Program-made: the position numbers and the translations under genes
Source: RGEC01 sp964475595
GTDB taxonomy: Bacteria; Bacteroidota; Bacteroidia; NS11-12g; UBA955
NCBI GenBank assembly: GCA_964475595.1
Contig: CAYYXG010000006.1
Coordinates: forward strand, 61,764 to 125,763
Direction: 5' to 3'
DNA length: 64,000 nt
In this document: positions 37,742-46,345 of the stretch, piece after piece
How the letters are laid out: each line of letters opens with the position of its first letter
Position numbering within the stretch: position 1 is the first letter of the stretch
The notes under the pieces: model-generated
The model's database searches: none
Seen by the model: only the letters and a program-made list of their open reading frames with translations
What the model was told of the DNA's origin: nothing

Positions 37742-38755
37742 ATGCAAAAAGGATTTTTACGACTTTCCTTTATCGCCGCTTCATTATTATCGGCGATTTC
37801 CATCAAGGCACAAGATCCGGAGTTGACCCAGTTCTATGCCGCTCCGGTTTACACGAATCCAGCGCTAGCGGGTTCTGCTGTCTGCAATTTTGGAGCTGCC
37901 GGCAGGGTGGCACTCAACTATCGGAATCAGTGGCCGGGCCTTCCAGGAACTTTCCGTTCGTTTGCTGCTTCCTGGGATCAGCACATTGCCAGTGTTGGCG
38001 GCGGGCTTGGCGCCATGGTGTTTCATGATGTAGCAGGGTCAGGGCTTCTTACCACTACAACAGTAAGCGGCGTTTATTCATACCTATTGCCCTTAAACAG
38101 AAATAAACTGTTCATGCGCTTTGGTTTGCAGGGTGCCTATTCTTTCAAGAGCATTAACTTTAATCGTCTGAAGTTTTCTGATCAGATTGTTCCCACTCAA
38201 GGTTTTGTTAATCCAACTGCAGAACAGGTTCCTTCGCAAAACATTGGTTATCCAAACTTTAATGCGGGTTGGATCATGTATTCTTCCAAGTTTTACATGG
38301 GCGTTGCTGCACACAACATTATTGAGCCCAATTGGAGCTTCTACCAGAATCCCAATGAAGTTTTGCCCCGTCGCTACACCGTACACACCGGTGCGGTAAT
38401 TCCATTGTCTAAATCTCGTTTCAGGCAGGAAGATGACGCTACTTTCAGCCCCAATGCACTGTTTATGATGCAGCGAAATTTTTCACAGTTGAACATAGGT
38501 TTCTATGCCAACAAAGGCCCATTGGTAAGTGGTTTATGGTTCCGTCAAACTTTCGGCAATTACAAAAATGCCGATGCGATTATGATGTTGATCGGTTTCA
38601 GAAAAAATCGATTCAAGTTTGGATATAGTTATGACTTTACCGTGAGTGACGGAAGAAGTGCTATACCATCAAGCCATGAAGTAAGTGCAACCATTGACTG
38701 GTGCGTTCCTCCGGGTAGCAAACCATTCAGACCACTCAAGTGTCCTGAATTCTAA
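37742..38755 (+). CDS. PorP/SprF family type IX membrane protein
   Basis: A 337-residue outer-membrane protein. Signal peptide (MQKGFLRLSFIAASLLSAIS) then DPELTQFYAAPVYTNPALAG, the clear mark of the PorP/SprF family. Such proteins either belong to the type IX core (PorP, with PorK/L/M/N) or help secrete and anchor one particular adhesin (SprF). The other core genes are not in this window and no large adhesin is adjacent, so I cannot decide. It is divergent from porU and separated from gldJ by a terminator. Confidence 0.9.
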   Translation: MQKGFLRLSFIAASLLSAISIKAQDPELTQFYAAPVYTNPALAGSAVCNFGAAGRVALNYRNQWPGLPGTFRSFAASWDQHIASVGGGLGAMVFHDVAGSGLLTTTTVSGVYSYLLPLNRNKLFMRFGLQGAYSFKSINFNRLKFSDQIVPTQGFVNPTAEQVPSQNIGYPNFNAGWIMYSSKFYMGVAAHNIIEPNWSFYQNPNEVLPRRYTVHTGAVIPLSKSRFRQEDDATFSPNALFMMQRNFSQLNIGFYANKGPLVSGLWFRQTFGNYKNADAIMMLIGFRKNRFKFGYSYDFTVSDGRSAIPSSHEVSATIDWCVPPGSKPFRPLKCPEF

Positions 38756-38778
38756 ACAAAACAAAAAAATCATTAAAA

Positions 38779-38815
38779 ATGGGCTGAATAAAATATGGTT
38801 ATCAGCCCATTTTTA
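38779..38815 (+). terminator. Intrinsic terminator between porP and gldJ
   Basis: ATGGGCTGA / TCAGCCCAT hairpin followed by TTTTATTT, 24 nt after the porP stop. gldJ therefore probably needs its own promoter. Confidence 0.75.
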
Positions 38816-38885
38816 TTTGGGAAATATGAAAAATCTTTTTATTATTGCGAAATATTTTTCGCCAAAAAGCGTTAAACATAATCAA

Positions 38886-40412
38886 ATGAAAATGAACTTT
38901 AGGGTAAAAAGCCAATGGTTAGCAGCAATAATGCTACCATTAATGTTTGCGGGTTGTGTTCCCAAAGACAGAAGCAGAACCACCGGACAGTACTACAACA
39001 GTCCTAAATGGGGAGGATTTGCTAATCCCAAATATCAAGGTCAGGAAACAGGTCCGGGTCTTGTATTGGTAGAGGGTGGTTCTTTCACGATGGGTTCAAC
39101 CGAAAACGACCTTCGTTATGATAATAATAACGTGGAGCGCACAGTTACGGTTAATTCCTTTTACATGGATGAAACAGAGGTTAGCAACCTTGACTACCGT
39201 GGTTACATCTACTGGCTCATGCGCACATTTGTTGATTATCCGGAGGTTTACAACCAGGCCTTGCCAGACACCAATTGCTGGAGAAGCAAGCTTGGATATA
39301 ATGAACCGTTTGTGGATTATTATTTCCGCCACCCTGCTTACAAAGACTATCCCGTGGTGGGTGTGAACTGGCAGCAAGCTACTGATTTTGCCAAATGGAG
39401 AACGGATCGTGTAAACGAATACATTATTGATCGTGAGTGTATCATGAAATTTACCATTGCCCAAGACGCTACCGGTGAAAACAATTTTGATACCCGTGCT
39501 TACCTGGCAGGTCAGTATGATTTTCTGAAAAAGGGCAAGGCTCCTTTGAAAGATTACAGCAAATTGAAGAAAAAGGACCGCAAACGCTACAAGGTAGGTA
39601 TGGAAGACGGTATCTTGTTGCCTGACTATCGCTTACCTACTGAAGCTGAGTGGGAATTTGCGGCACAGGCCAACATTGGCAATACACAGTTTGAAAACAT
39701 TGACCAGAAAAGGATTTACTCTTGGGACGATTACACCATTCGCATCAAGGATGGTAACGAAACGGACCGTGGTAAAATCCGTATGAACGCCATGCGCGGA
39801 AAAGGTGACTTCGGCGGTGTTGCCGGTGGCCCTCTTAACGATGCCGGTTTTATCACCACTCCTGTATACAGCTACTGGCCTAATGCTTATGGATTATACA
39901 ACATGTCAGCCAACGTAAGCGAATGGGTGATGGATGTTTTCCGTCCACTCTCTATGGAAGATATGGATGCTTTCATGCCCTTCCGTGGAAACGTGTACAA
40001 AACATTGGTAATGGATCAGTATGGCGCTATTGAACAGAAAGATAGTCTTGGCCGCTTACAGTTCCGCGACGTAACTGAATCTGACAATGTAAACCGTCGC
40101 AACTATCGCAAGGCTGATAACATTGGATTCAAAGACGAGGATAACTACAACAATGGTGAAATGATTTATGAGTACGGCGTTACATCTTTGGTGAACAACA
40201 AAGCACGTGTATTCAAAGGTGCCAGCTGGAATGACAGAACCTATTGGGCCTCCCCCGGTACTCGTCGTTTTTTGGATGAAAAACAAAGCTTAAGCACATT
40301 GGGTTTCCGTTGTGCCATGATAAGAATTGGATCTCCGGTGGGCAACAGCAAAGAGAAATACAACAAACTGCCTAGCAGTGGTATTGACAAAAAAACCAAA
40401 AAGAAAAGATAA
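38886..40412 (+). CDS. gldJ: Gliding motility/type IX lipoprotein GldJ
   Basis: A 508-residue lipoprotein with lipobox MFAGC (C24) and an SUMF1/formylglycine-enzyme-like fold. GPGLVLVEGGSFTMGS begins the fold, with NSFYMDETEVSNLDYR, PVVGVNWQQATDFAKWR, and near the end FKGASWNDRTYW and LGFRCAMI. GldJ and GldK share this fold; TGPGLVLVEGG and the location beside porU and porV fit GldJ best. It is needed for gliding and for stable type IX parts in Flavobacterium. I start at 38886; the frame is open 67 codons further but those overlap porP. Confidence 0.88.
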   Translation: MKMNFRVKSQWLAAIMLPLMFAGCVPKDRSRTTGQYYNSPKWGGFANPKYQGQETGPGLVLVEGGSFTMGSTENDLRYDNNNVERTVTVNSFYMDETEVSNLDYRGYIYWLMRTFVDYPEVYNQALPDTNCWRSKLGYNEPFVDYYFRHPAYKDYPVVGVNWQQATDFAKWRTDRVNEYIIDRECIMKFTIAQDATGENNFDTRAYLAGQYDFLKKGKAPLKDYSKLKKKDRKRYKVGMEDGILLPDYRLPTEAEWEFAAQANIGNTQFENIDQKRIYSWDDYTIRIKDGNETDRGKIRMNAMRGKGDFGGVAGGPLNDAGFITTPVYSYWPNAYGLYNMSANVSEWVMDVFRPLSMEDMDAFMPFRGNVYKTLVMDQYGAIEQKDSLGRLQFRDVTESDNVNRRNYRKADNIGFKDEDNYNNGEMIYEYGVTSLVNNKARVFKGASWNDRTYWASPGTRRFLDEKQSLSTLGFRCAMIRIGSPVGNSKEKYNKLPSSGIDKKTKKKR

Positions 40413-40430
40413 CATTCATGTAGATTGATA

Positions 40431-40458
40431 AAAAAAGGCCTCACAAAGAGGCCTTTTT
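40431..40458 (+). terminator. Intrinsic terminator after gldJ
   Basis: AAAAAAGGCCTC / GAGGCCTTTTTTT hairpin with a T-run, 18 nt after the gldJ stop. Confidence 0.85.
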
Positions 40459-40474
40459 TTATGGCGAACCGTTG

Positions 40475-40482
40475 TAACTTTG
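40475..40482 (+). promoter_or_regulatory. -7 box of the RNase P RNA gene
   Basis: TAACTTTG fits TAnnTTTG and ends 4 nt before the predicted 5' end of the RNA. Confidence 0.6.
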
Positions 40483-40486
40483 CAAC

Positions 40487-40882
40487 AGCAGTCTGCCTTA
40501 CCGCGCCGGAGCAATCCGGTGAGGAAAGTCCGGGCAACACAGGGCGCCGTACTTCCTAACAGGAAGGCGTACAGTGGGTAACTGCTGTGCGACAGAAAGT
40601 GTCACAGAAACTATACCGTCTCGGTACGCCGAGATAAGGGTGAAAAAGCGGGGTAAGAGCCCACTCATTGCGATGTGAATCGCAATTGGGATAAACCTTA
40701 CGGGTTGAAAGACCAAATAAACCCTGCATCAGGAGCGGCCCGCTCCGGTTTGCTGTTTCGGCAGTAATGGCAGGGAGGGTAGGTCGATAGAGGCCCGTTG
40801 TGAAACAGGTCCCAGATAAATGGTAAGGAGCATATTTTGGCAACAAAATGCGCTACAGAACCCGGCTTATAGGACTGCTTTT
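40487..40882 (+). ncRNA. rnpB: RNase P RNA, bacterial class A
   Basis: The catalytic RNA of RNase P, which trims the 5' ends of tRNAs. Universal signatures are present: GAGGAAAGTCCGGGC near the 5' end (CR-I), GTAAGAGCCCAC in the middle, GAGGCCCGTTGTG and ACAGAACCCGGCTTAT near the 3' end. P1 forms between AGCAGTC (40487-40493) and GACTGCT (40873-40879), which sets both ends; length is about 394 nt. It lies between gldJ and tRNA-Gly with its own promoter. Confidence 0.95.
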
Positions 40883-40903
40883 AAAAAAATTAATCAATCG
40901 GGG

Positions 40904-40934
40904 TTGATTTTAGACTTCAGATTTGTTAATTTTG
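40904..40934 (+). promoter_or_regulatory. Promoter of tRNA-Gly
   Basis: TTG (40904-40906), 20 nt, TAATTTTG (40927-40934); the tRNA begins 33 nt further. Confidence 0.65.
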
Positions 40935-40966
40935 CACCCACATTGAACTAAAGGTTCGATGTAAAA

Positions 40967-41042
40967 GCGAGAATAGCTCAGTTGGTAGAGCATCACCTTG
41001 CCAAGGTGAGGGTCGCGAGTTCGAGTCTCGTTTCTCGCTCCA
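40967..41042 (+). tRNA. tRNA-Gly (GCC), CCA encoded
   Basis: A 76-nt cloverleaf. Acceptor GCGAGAA pairs with TTCTCGC, discriminator T, encoded CCA (41040-41042). The anticodon stem-loop CACCTTGCCAAGGTG gives GCC, and the T arm contains GTTCGAGTC. It reads GGC and GGT codons. Confidence 0.97.
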
Positions 41043-41045
41043 GAG

Positions 41046-41074
41046 AGCCCCGGAAACGGGGCTTTTCTTTTTTC
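41046..41074 (+). terminator. Intrinsic terminator after tRNA-Gly
   Basis: AGCCCCG, loop GAAA, CGGGGCT then TTTCTTTTTT, 3 nt after the tRNA. Confidence 0.88.
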
Positions 41075-41104
41075 CGGTATTCTGTCAATACAAAAACCCA
41101 TCTG

Positions 41105-41112
41105 TATATTTG
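41105..41112 (+). promoter_or_regulatory. -7 box upstream of the gatB/acyl-relay operon
   Basis: TATATTTG fits TAnnTTTG and ends 20 nt before the gatB ATG. No good TTG is seen at -33. The gene order makes it the likely start of a transcript reaching 49531. Confidence 0.55.
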
Positions 41113-41132
41113 CGTAGTAATTAAACTGGTTA

Positions 41133-42578
41133 ATGAGTACTGAATACGAGGCCGTCATTGGGTTGGAAATACACATACAACTGCTTACCGGAAGTAAAGC
41201 GTTTTCATCTGACAGCACTGCCTACGGCCATATGCCGAATACGCAGGTGAGTCCCATCAGTCTTGGCCACCCAGGTACTTTACCCAAACACAACAGACAT
41301 GCGGTAGAATTGGCTATGAAAATGGGGTTATCTCTGCAATGCAACATAACCAGAATAAACCGTTATGCCAGAAAAAACTATTTCTATGCGGATTTGCCAA
41401 AAGGATATCAGATAACCCAGTTTGATACACCGCTATGCACCGGTGGATTTGTTAATATAAAACCAAAGTCTGGCGCATCGAAGCAGGTTCGACTCATTCG
41501 CATACACATGGAAGAGGATACCGGAAAAAGTATGCACGACCAGGATCTGGAGGATTCACTGATAGATTACAACCGAGCCGGTACTCCGCTCATTGAAGTC
41601 GTAACTGAGCCCGATATTCGGACCGGAGACGAAGCTTATGCCTTTGTAACGGAAATCAGAAGATTGGTTAGGTACCTGGATATTTGCGATGGAAATATGG
41701 AAGAAGGCAGTTTGCGCTGTGATGCCAACATTTCAATTCGACCCAAAGGAACCACCGCATTTGGAACCAAAGTGGAAGTAAAAAACATGAATTCCATCAG
41801 CAATGTCAAGCGGGCCATTGATTTTGAAATAAAAAGACAGACGGAAGTGTTGCAAAGCGGCGGAACAGTGATGGGAGAAACGCGTGGATTTAATGGTCTG
41901 AATGGCAGCACATTCAGCATGAGGCGCAAAGAACTCGTGAACGATTATCGCTATTTTCCGGAACCGGATTTACCACCGTTAACCCTTACCGATAAAGATA
42001 TTGAGGCCGTTAAACACAGCATGCCTGAGCTCCCTGAGGCCCTTTTCAATCGTTTTCATCAGGAACTGGGCCTATCTGAATATGATGCTTCAGTTTTAAC
42101 GGATGATAAGACCACAGCGATGTATTTTAGTCGCCTGATACAGTGCACTTCCAACCACAAAGCAGCGGCAAACTGGGTTAATGTGGCTATTAAAGGATTT
42201 TTAAACGAAAATGCTGTGGGTATGGAATCATTTCCGCTACAGCCAGAGAAAATAGCAGATATTATTTCTGTGATAGACCAAAATATTATATCGCATAGTG
42301 CAGCTGTCCAACACCTCTTCCCTGCAATGATTGCCGATCCTTTAGCAACAGCATCAGAATTGATAGAAAAACTCAACCTGGCACAGGATGCGGATACAGG
42401 TACCATAGAAACGCTAATTGCCGAGGTGTTATCAAAGTTTCCGGAGAAAGTACAAGAGTATAAAAATGGTAAAACCGGGTTGCTGGGTCTATTTGTGGGT
42501 GAGGTTATGAAAGCCAGCAAGGGAAAAGCCGACCCCAGAAAAACCAACGAGCAGGTGCGTAAAATGCTGGATAGATGA
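41133..42578 (+). CDS. gatB: Asp/Glu-tRNA amidotransferase subunit B
   Basis: A 481-residue GatB, part of the GatCAB complex that turns Glu-tRNA(Gln) and Asp-tRNA(Asn) into the amidated forms. The kinase-type core has EAVIGLEIHIQLLT, ARKNYFYADLPKGYQITQ, HMEEDTGKS, DYNRAGTPLIEVVTEPD and EGSLRCDANIS. The C-terminal YqeY-like tail (about 330-480) ends KADPRKTNEQVRKML. gatA and gatC are not here. Its stop overlaps the start of the DltA-like gene by 4 nt (ATGA), so a housekeeping gene leads the acyl-relay operon. Confidence 0.96.
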   Translation: MSTEYEAVIGLEIHIQLLTGSKAFSSDSTAYGHMPNTQVSPISLGHPGTLPKHNRHAVELAMKMGLSLQCNITRINRYARKNYFYADLPKGYQITQFDTPLCTGGFVNIKPKSGASKQVRLIRIHMEEDTGKSMHDQDLEDSLIDYNRAGTPLIEVVTEPDIRTGDEAYAFVTEIRRLVRYLDICDGNMEEGSLRCDANISIRPKGTTAFGTKVEVKNMNSISNVKRAIDFEIKRQTEVLQSGGTVMGETRGFNGLNGSTFSMRRKELVNDYRYFPEPDLPPLTLTDKDIEAVKHSMPELPEALFNRFHQELGLSEYDASVLTDDKTTAMYFSRLIQCTSNHKAAANWVNVAIKGFLNENAVGMESFPLQPEKIADIISVIDQNIISHSAAVQHLFPAMIADPLATASELIEKLNLAQDADTGTIETLIAEVLSKFPEKVQEYKNGKTGLLGLFVGEVMKASKGKADPRKTNEQVRKMLDR

Positions 42579-44065
42579 GCATTTCGTTTTTAATCTCCAT
42601 TTTCAAACGACTACAGCAAGGAGGAGAACAACCGGCTTGCATCATTGAAGACCAAACCACCACTTACGATACTTTTGCCCGTAAAACCGGGGCCATACAA
42701 GGTAAAATACAGCGCACCGGAAGCATGCATATGGGTATTATTACCCAAAATGCACCTGAAACCTATGCTACCATCATTGCTGCATGGCTAACCGGCAAAG
42801 CGTATGTGCCAATTCCTGCACATTATCCGGCAAACCGAATTGAAGAAATCATAGCAAGTTCAGAAATCGGGACCATTTTTTATGCCATAGAAGAACCTGA
42901 CATTGAAAACCTGAAAAACCTATTTCCGCAAATTGAATTTGTAAACAGCACGGCATTGCCAGAATCGGAAATTTTCTGCGCCTTCCCTGCCGAGGATAAA
43001 ACCGCCTATTTGCTCTATACATCCGGAACTACCGGAAAACCCAAGGGAGTGCCCATCACCTTTGGCAATCTGCAGGCTTTCATGGATGGATTTGAAGCGC
43101 TGGAATATGAAATCAATGAGCAAGACAGGTTTCTGCAAATGTTTGATTTAACCTTTGATTTATCGGTTGTTTGCTTTTGCAGCCCCTTAATGTCGGGTGG
43201 CAGCTTTCACACCTTGCCTTCCGGCATGATAAAAACACTGGCCCTGTATCATGTGCTTGAGGAAAACCGCATAACCGTGAGTTTGATGGTGCCATCGGCT
43301 ATTGGGTTGTTGTTGCCGTATTTGGATGACATCAATTTGCCAGACTTGCGTATATCGCAGTTTTGCGGGGAGGCCCTCAAAAAAGAACTATTAAAAAAAT
43401 GGAAAAATTGCGTACCCAATGCCCGGGTTGACAATGTCTATGGTCCTACAGAAGCCACTATCTACTGCACATCACTAAGTTGCACTGCTGATAGCATACC
43501 GCATCACCATGGAGTGGTTGGAATAGGCAAACCTATGAAATCAACCACATTAATGCTCATAGATGATGAAGGAACATGCATCACAGGGAACAAAATTGAG
43601 GGCGAACTTTGTTTGGGAGGCAGTCAGCTTACACCGGGTTATCTTAACAATGAAGACCAAAATCTTGAAAAGTTCTTTTACTATAATGATTGCCGATATT
43701 ATAAATCCGGGGATCTTGCCTATCGAGACCGCCAAGGCAACTACTATTACATTGGGAGAAAAGATGACCAGGTAAAGATACAGGGGTATCGCATTGAACT
43801 GGCCGAACTGGAAGTGGCGGCAAGTAAGATTTTTCCTGATTCCCCGGCAGTTGCCATTGGATATCAGACAGAAGAGATGTGGCACCTTGCGCTATTTATA
43901 AGACAATCAAGCATTGACGAAGCTCAAACACACCAATTATTAAAAGGAATTTTGCCGGCTTACATGCTACCGCACCGTATACATACCCTGGCTGAAATTC
44001 CGCTCAATGCCAATGGCAAAACAGACCGAAATGCGCTAAGAAAAATCGCACAGGCGCAGCATTGA
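42575..44065 (+). CDS. DltA-like D-alanine:carrier-protein ligase
   Basis: A 496-residue adenylating enzyme. All core motifs are intact: LLYTSGTTGKPKG (146-158), NVYGPTEATIYCT, YKSGDLAYRD, RKDDQVKIQGYRIELAELE and the C-terminal catalytic lysine in NANGKTDRNAL. Two stretches are shared with Gram-positive DltA: TFDLSV and QFCGEAL, the latter keeping the cysteine credited with selecting D-alanine. It therefore probably activates D-alanine and loads it on the carrier protein encoded two genes downstream, though another small amino acid is possible. It has no fused carrier or condensation domain, so it is not an NRPS module. Confidence 0.82.
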   Translation: MSISFLISIFKRLQQGGEQPACIIEDQTTTYDTFARKTGAIQGKIQRTGSMHMGIITQNAPETYATIIAAWLTGKAYVPIPAHYPANRIEEIIASSEIGTIFYAIEEPDIENLKNLFPQIEFVNSTALPESEIFCAFPAEDKTAYLLYTSGTTGKPKGVPITFGNLQAFMDGFEALEYEINEQDRFLQMFDLTFDLSVVCFCSPLMSGGSFHTLPSGMIKTLALYHVLEENRITVSLMVPSAIGLLLPYLDDINLPDLRISQFCGEALKKELLKKWKNCVPNARVDNVYGPTEATIYCTSLSCTADSIPHHHGVVGIGKPMKSTTLMLIDDEGTCITGNKIEGELCLGGSQLTPGYLNNEDQNLEKFFYYNDCRYYKSGDLAYRDRQGNYYYIGRKDDQVKIQGYRIELAELEVAASKIFPDSPAVAIGYQTEEMWHLALFIRQSSIDEAQTHQLLKGILPAYMLPHRIHTLAEIPLNANGKTDRNALRKIAQAQH

Positions 44066-44071
44066 TTTAGC

Positions 44072-44722
44072 ATGAAAATTTCTATCCGACAAGCCAATCA
44101 ACAGGATATTGCATTCATCACCGATGGCATCATCCACGCCGAAATGTCCGGTACATCCATACTACCCTACCATACTCTTTTTGGTCTCAGTGTGGGTGAA
44201 ACCGAAACACTGATTCAAGCGGTGATAGATGAAGAGATTGATGGGCAAGAATGGTATTTGCCTAATTTTTCCATACTGGAAATTGATGAGCAGCCGGCCT
44301 CTTGCCTAAGTTGCTGGATAGAAGGTGAAAATGGCAGTGGCAGCGGCGTGTTGAAAGCCCAAGCAATGGGATGGATTTTGAGAGAAAAATGGACAAATGC
44401 CGCGAAGCAACTGGAATGCTTAAAAAGCATGCAATTGGCCCGTATTCAATCAGCGCTGCAGCTGGAGTGTATTTATACCAAAAAAGAACACCGAGGCAAA
44501 GGATTGGCCTCCAAACTCATAGAACACTGCATTCAGGAAGCATTAACATCCCCCAAAAAACCCAATTTGGCAGAAATACAATTGTTGGGTAATAATGAGG
44601 CGGCCCTGCGTTCATACACAAAATGTGGATTTCTCTTGCGAGAACAGACAACCTCATCACACCCGGAAATTCTAACTTTGTTGGCACATGACACCCGTGT
44701 GTCCTTAACCAGAAATCTTTGA
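44072..44722 (+). CDS. GNAT-family N-acetyltransferase
   Basis: A 216-residue GNAT protein. The acetyl-CoA-binding motif A reads CIYTKKEHRGKGLASKLIEH (R-G-K-G-L-A), and motif B follows with NNEAALRSYTKCGF. The middle part (about 85-130) is an extra helical insertion. It is 6 nt from the ligase gene and 1 nt from the carrier-protein gene, so it is part of the operon. Gram-positive dlt operons have no such gene. It may acetylate an amino acid or the carrier-bound group, but nothing in the sequence shows the substrate. Confidence 0.8.
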   Translation: MKISIRQANQQDIAFITDGIIHAEMSGTSILPYHTLFGLSVGETETLIQAVIDEEIDGQEWYLPNFSILEIDEQPASCLSCWIEGENGSGSGVLKAQAMGWILREKWTNAAKQLECLKSMQLARIQSALQLECIYTKKEHRGKGLASKLIEHCIQEALTSPKKPNLAEIQLLGNNEAALRSYTKCGFLLREQTTSSHPEILTLLAHDTRVSLTRNL

Positions 44723-44723
44723 T

Positions 44724-44972
44724 ATGGAATCTTCAGACATCCGAGCGCAATTAAGTACCATTTTCGATTCGGTATTTCATTGCGGAGCAATAAGCATAAC
44801 CGATGACCTTACGGCTGACCAGGTTGAAAAGTGGGATTCGCTTACCCACCTGAGCATGATAGCAGCCGTTGAAGCGCATTTTGGCATCAGATTCAAACTA
44901 AAAGAATTAACCGGAATGAAAAACACCGGTGATCTAATTAAACTGATTGTAGAGAAAAAACAGACCGGTTGA
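44724..44972 (+). CDS. Acyl carrier protein (DltC-like)
   Basis: An 82-residue carrier protein. The phosphopantetheine site is the serine in EKWDSLTHLSM (S39), preceded by acidic residues as usual. The length and the W-D-S-L form fit a stand-alone DltC-type carrier as well as other discrete ACPs. It should carry the group activated by the DltA-like ligase to the MBOAT. Its stop TGA overlaps the TTG start of the next gene (TTGA). Confidence 0.88.
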   Translation: MESSDIRAQLSTIFDSVFHCGAISITDDLTADQVEKWDSLTHLSMIAAVEAHFGIRFKLKELTGMKNTGDLIKLIVEKKQTG

Positions 44973-46345
44973 GCAGTTCGAGACATAACAGGCCTTTGCT
45001 CACCATGCTTACTGCAGGATTGTTCTTGGGGCTGCTTGTATGGATATTTAGCGATTCTGTTTTGGCCCGATGGACCTGGGAGTCGGGATTGCGTTTTACC
45101 AAAATCGATCAAATTTTGCATGTGGAGAAAGTCGCTCCCAAGGTGGTGGTGAAAAAGAAAACTTTTCCTAAAGCAGACAGCATCACCCTCAAAAAATTAA
45201 CGGCAGGTGAACGGTTTAGAATTGACACCCTGCACAAAAAGATACAATACCTTAATAACCAATCCAGCAATGGGAAAACTCCGCTGGACGAATATTTTGC
45301 AGCATTACAAAGCACCAAGGATTCATTAATTCATATTTGGTATTACGGAGATTCACAAATAGAAGGAGACCGAATTACCCAGGATTTGCGTTCGATGCTT
45401 CAAAAACAGTTTGGTGGAAGTGGTCAGGGACTGGTACCCTTTAATGATGTAGCCACTTATCGGTATCTGGAAACCCGTGCCAAGGGATTGAAAAAATACA
45501 ATGTATTCAATCACAGAAAAACGAGCGGTTTTGGTTTCAGTGGGATAAAATACCTTATTTCAGCGACAGATTCGAGCCATATACAAGCAGGATTTACCAT
45601 TTCGCAGGGCTTGCAATTCAGTAAGGTATACCTTTTGCATGACAAGGATGTGAAGAGTAAAGTGAGAATTACCACCGATAAGCAAGACGAGAAGGATGTA
45701 GAGCTAACTGGCCACAAAACGCTCATTCATGAAGGAAAATGCCGGGACTTAAGAATCAATTTCCGTCAAACCCCCACTGCCTTTTACGGTTACCTGCTGG
45801 AAGGGGAAAAAGGCATTCAGATAGACAACTGCGGAATACGCGGCCATAGTGGCGATGGTTTATTCAATATCAGTAATGCTACCCTTCAGCTGCATGCCCG
45901 CATGTTAAATACGAGACTGATTATCTTCCATTACGGTAACAATGCAATTCCATACATTCGCAGCGAAGCACACGCCGCGCAAGTTGGCAATGAATTCTAT
46001 AAACTGTTCGTTAAATACAAAAAGGCATTGCCACAGGTAAGTATTCTAGTGGTGAGCGGTGGTGATATGGGCAGAATTATTGATGCAAAAGCGGAATCAT
46101 ATCCGTATGCGGCAACCCTTGCCGTTGAAATGGAAAAGGCAGCGGAGAAGGCAGGTTGTGCCTTTTTTGACATGCATGCCCTCATGCAACACGATGGTGG
46201 AATTGCAGGATGGGTAAAACAAGGCAAAGCAAGTATTGACGGGCATTTAAGCGCCTATGGCCAAAAGTTTTTCGCACAATCACTCCACAAGGAATTAATG
46301 AAATCTTATGAAATTTACCAACTTAGCCACACTCTGAGCCATTAA
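44969..46345 (+). CDS. Membrane-anchored SGNH-hydrolase-like protein (DltD-like)
   Basis: A 458-residue protein with an N-terminal membrane anchor (about 9-33; LLTMLTAGLFLGLLVWIFSD) and a periplasmic SGNH/GDSL domain. The nucleophile block is IWYYGDSQIEGDRI; block III is degenerate (FHYGNNAIP); the C-terminal block is IDGHLSAYGQ, where Asp and His are one residue closer than in the usual DxxH. It probably accepts the acyl group from the MBOAT and moves it to the target, as DltD does. The TTG start overlaps the ACP stop; there is no in-frame ATG before the anchor helix. Confidence 0.75.
   Translation: MSSSRHNRPLLTMLTAGLFLGLLVWIFSDSVLARWTWESGLRFTKIDQILHVEKVAPKVVVKKKTFPKADSITLKKLTAGERFRIDTLHKKIQYLNNQSSNGKTPLDEYFAALQSTKDSLIHIWYYGDSQIEGDRITQDLRSMLQKQFGGSGQGLVPFNDVATYRYLETRAKGLKKYNVFNHRKTSGFGFSGIKYLISATDSSHIQAGFTISQGLQFSKVYLLHDKDVKSKVRITTDKQDEKDVELTGHKTLIHEGKCRDLRINFRQTPTAFYGYLLEGEKGIQIDNCGIRGHSGDGLFNISNATLQLHARMLNTRLIIFHYGNNAIPYIRSEAHAAQVGNEFYKLFVKYKKALPQVSILVVSGGDMGRIIDAKAESYPYAATLAVEMEKAAEKAGCAFFDMHALMQHDGGIAGWVKQGKASIDGHLSAYGQKFFAQSLHKELMKSYEIYQLSHTLSH

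Noticed and set aside
38685..38885. N-terminal extension of gldJ overlapping porP
   Set aside because: It lies across a terminator and the porP gene; the lipoprotein signal begins at 38886.
42575..44065. Reading the adenylating enzyme as a nonribosomal peptide synthetase part
   Set aside because: It is a stand-alone ligase with DltA-type motifs, next to a discrete carrier and an MBOAT; no condensation or thioesterase domain is found.
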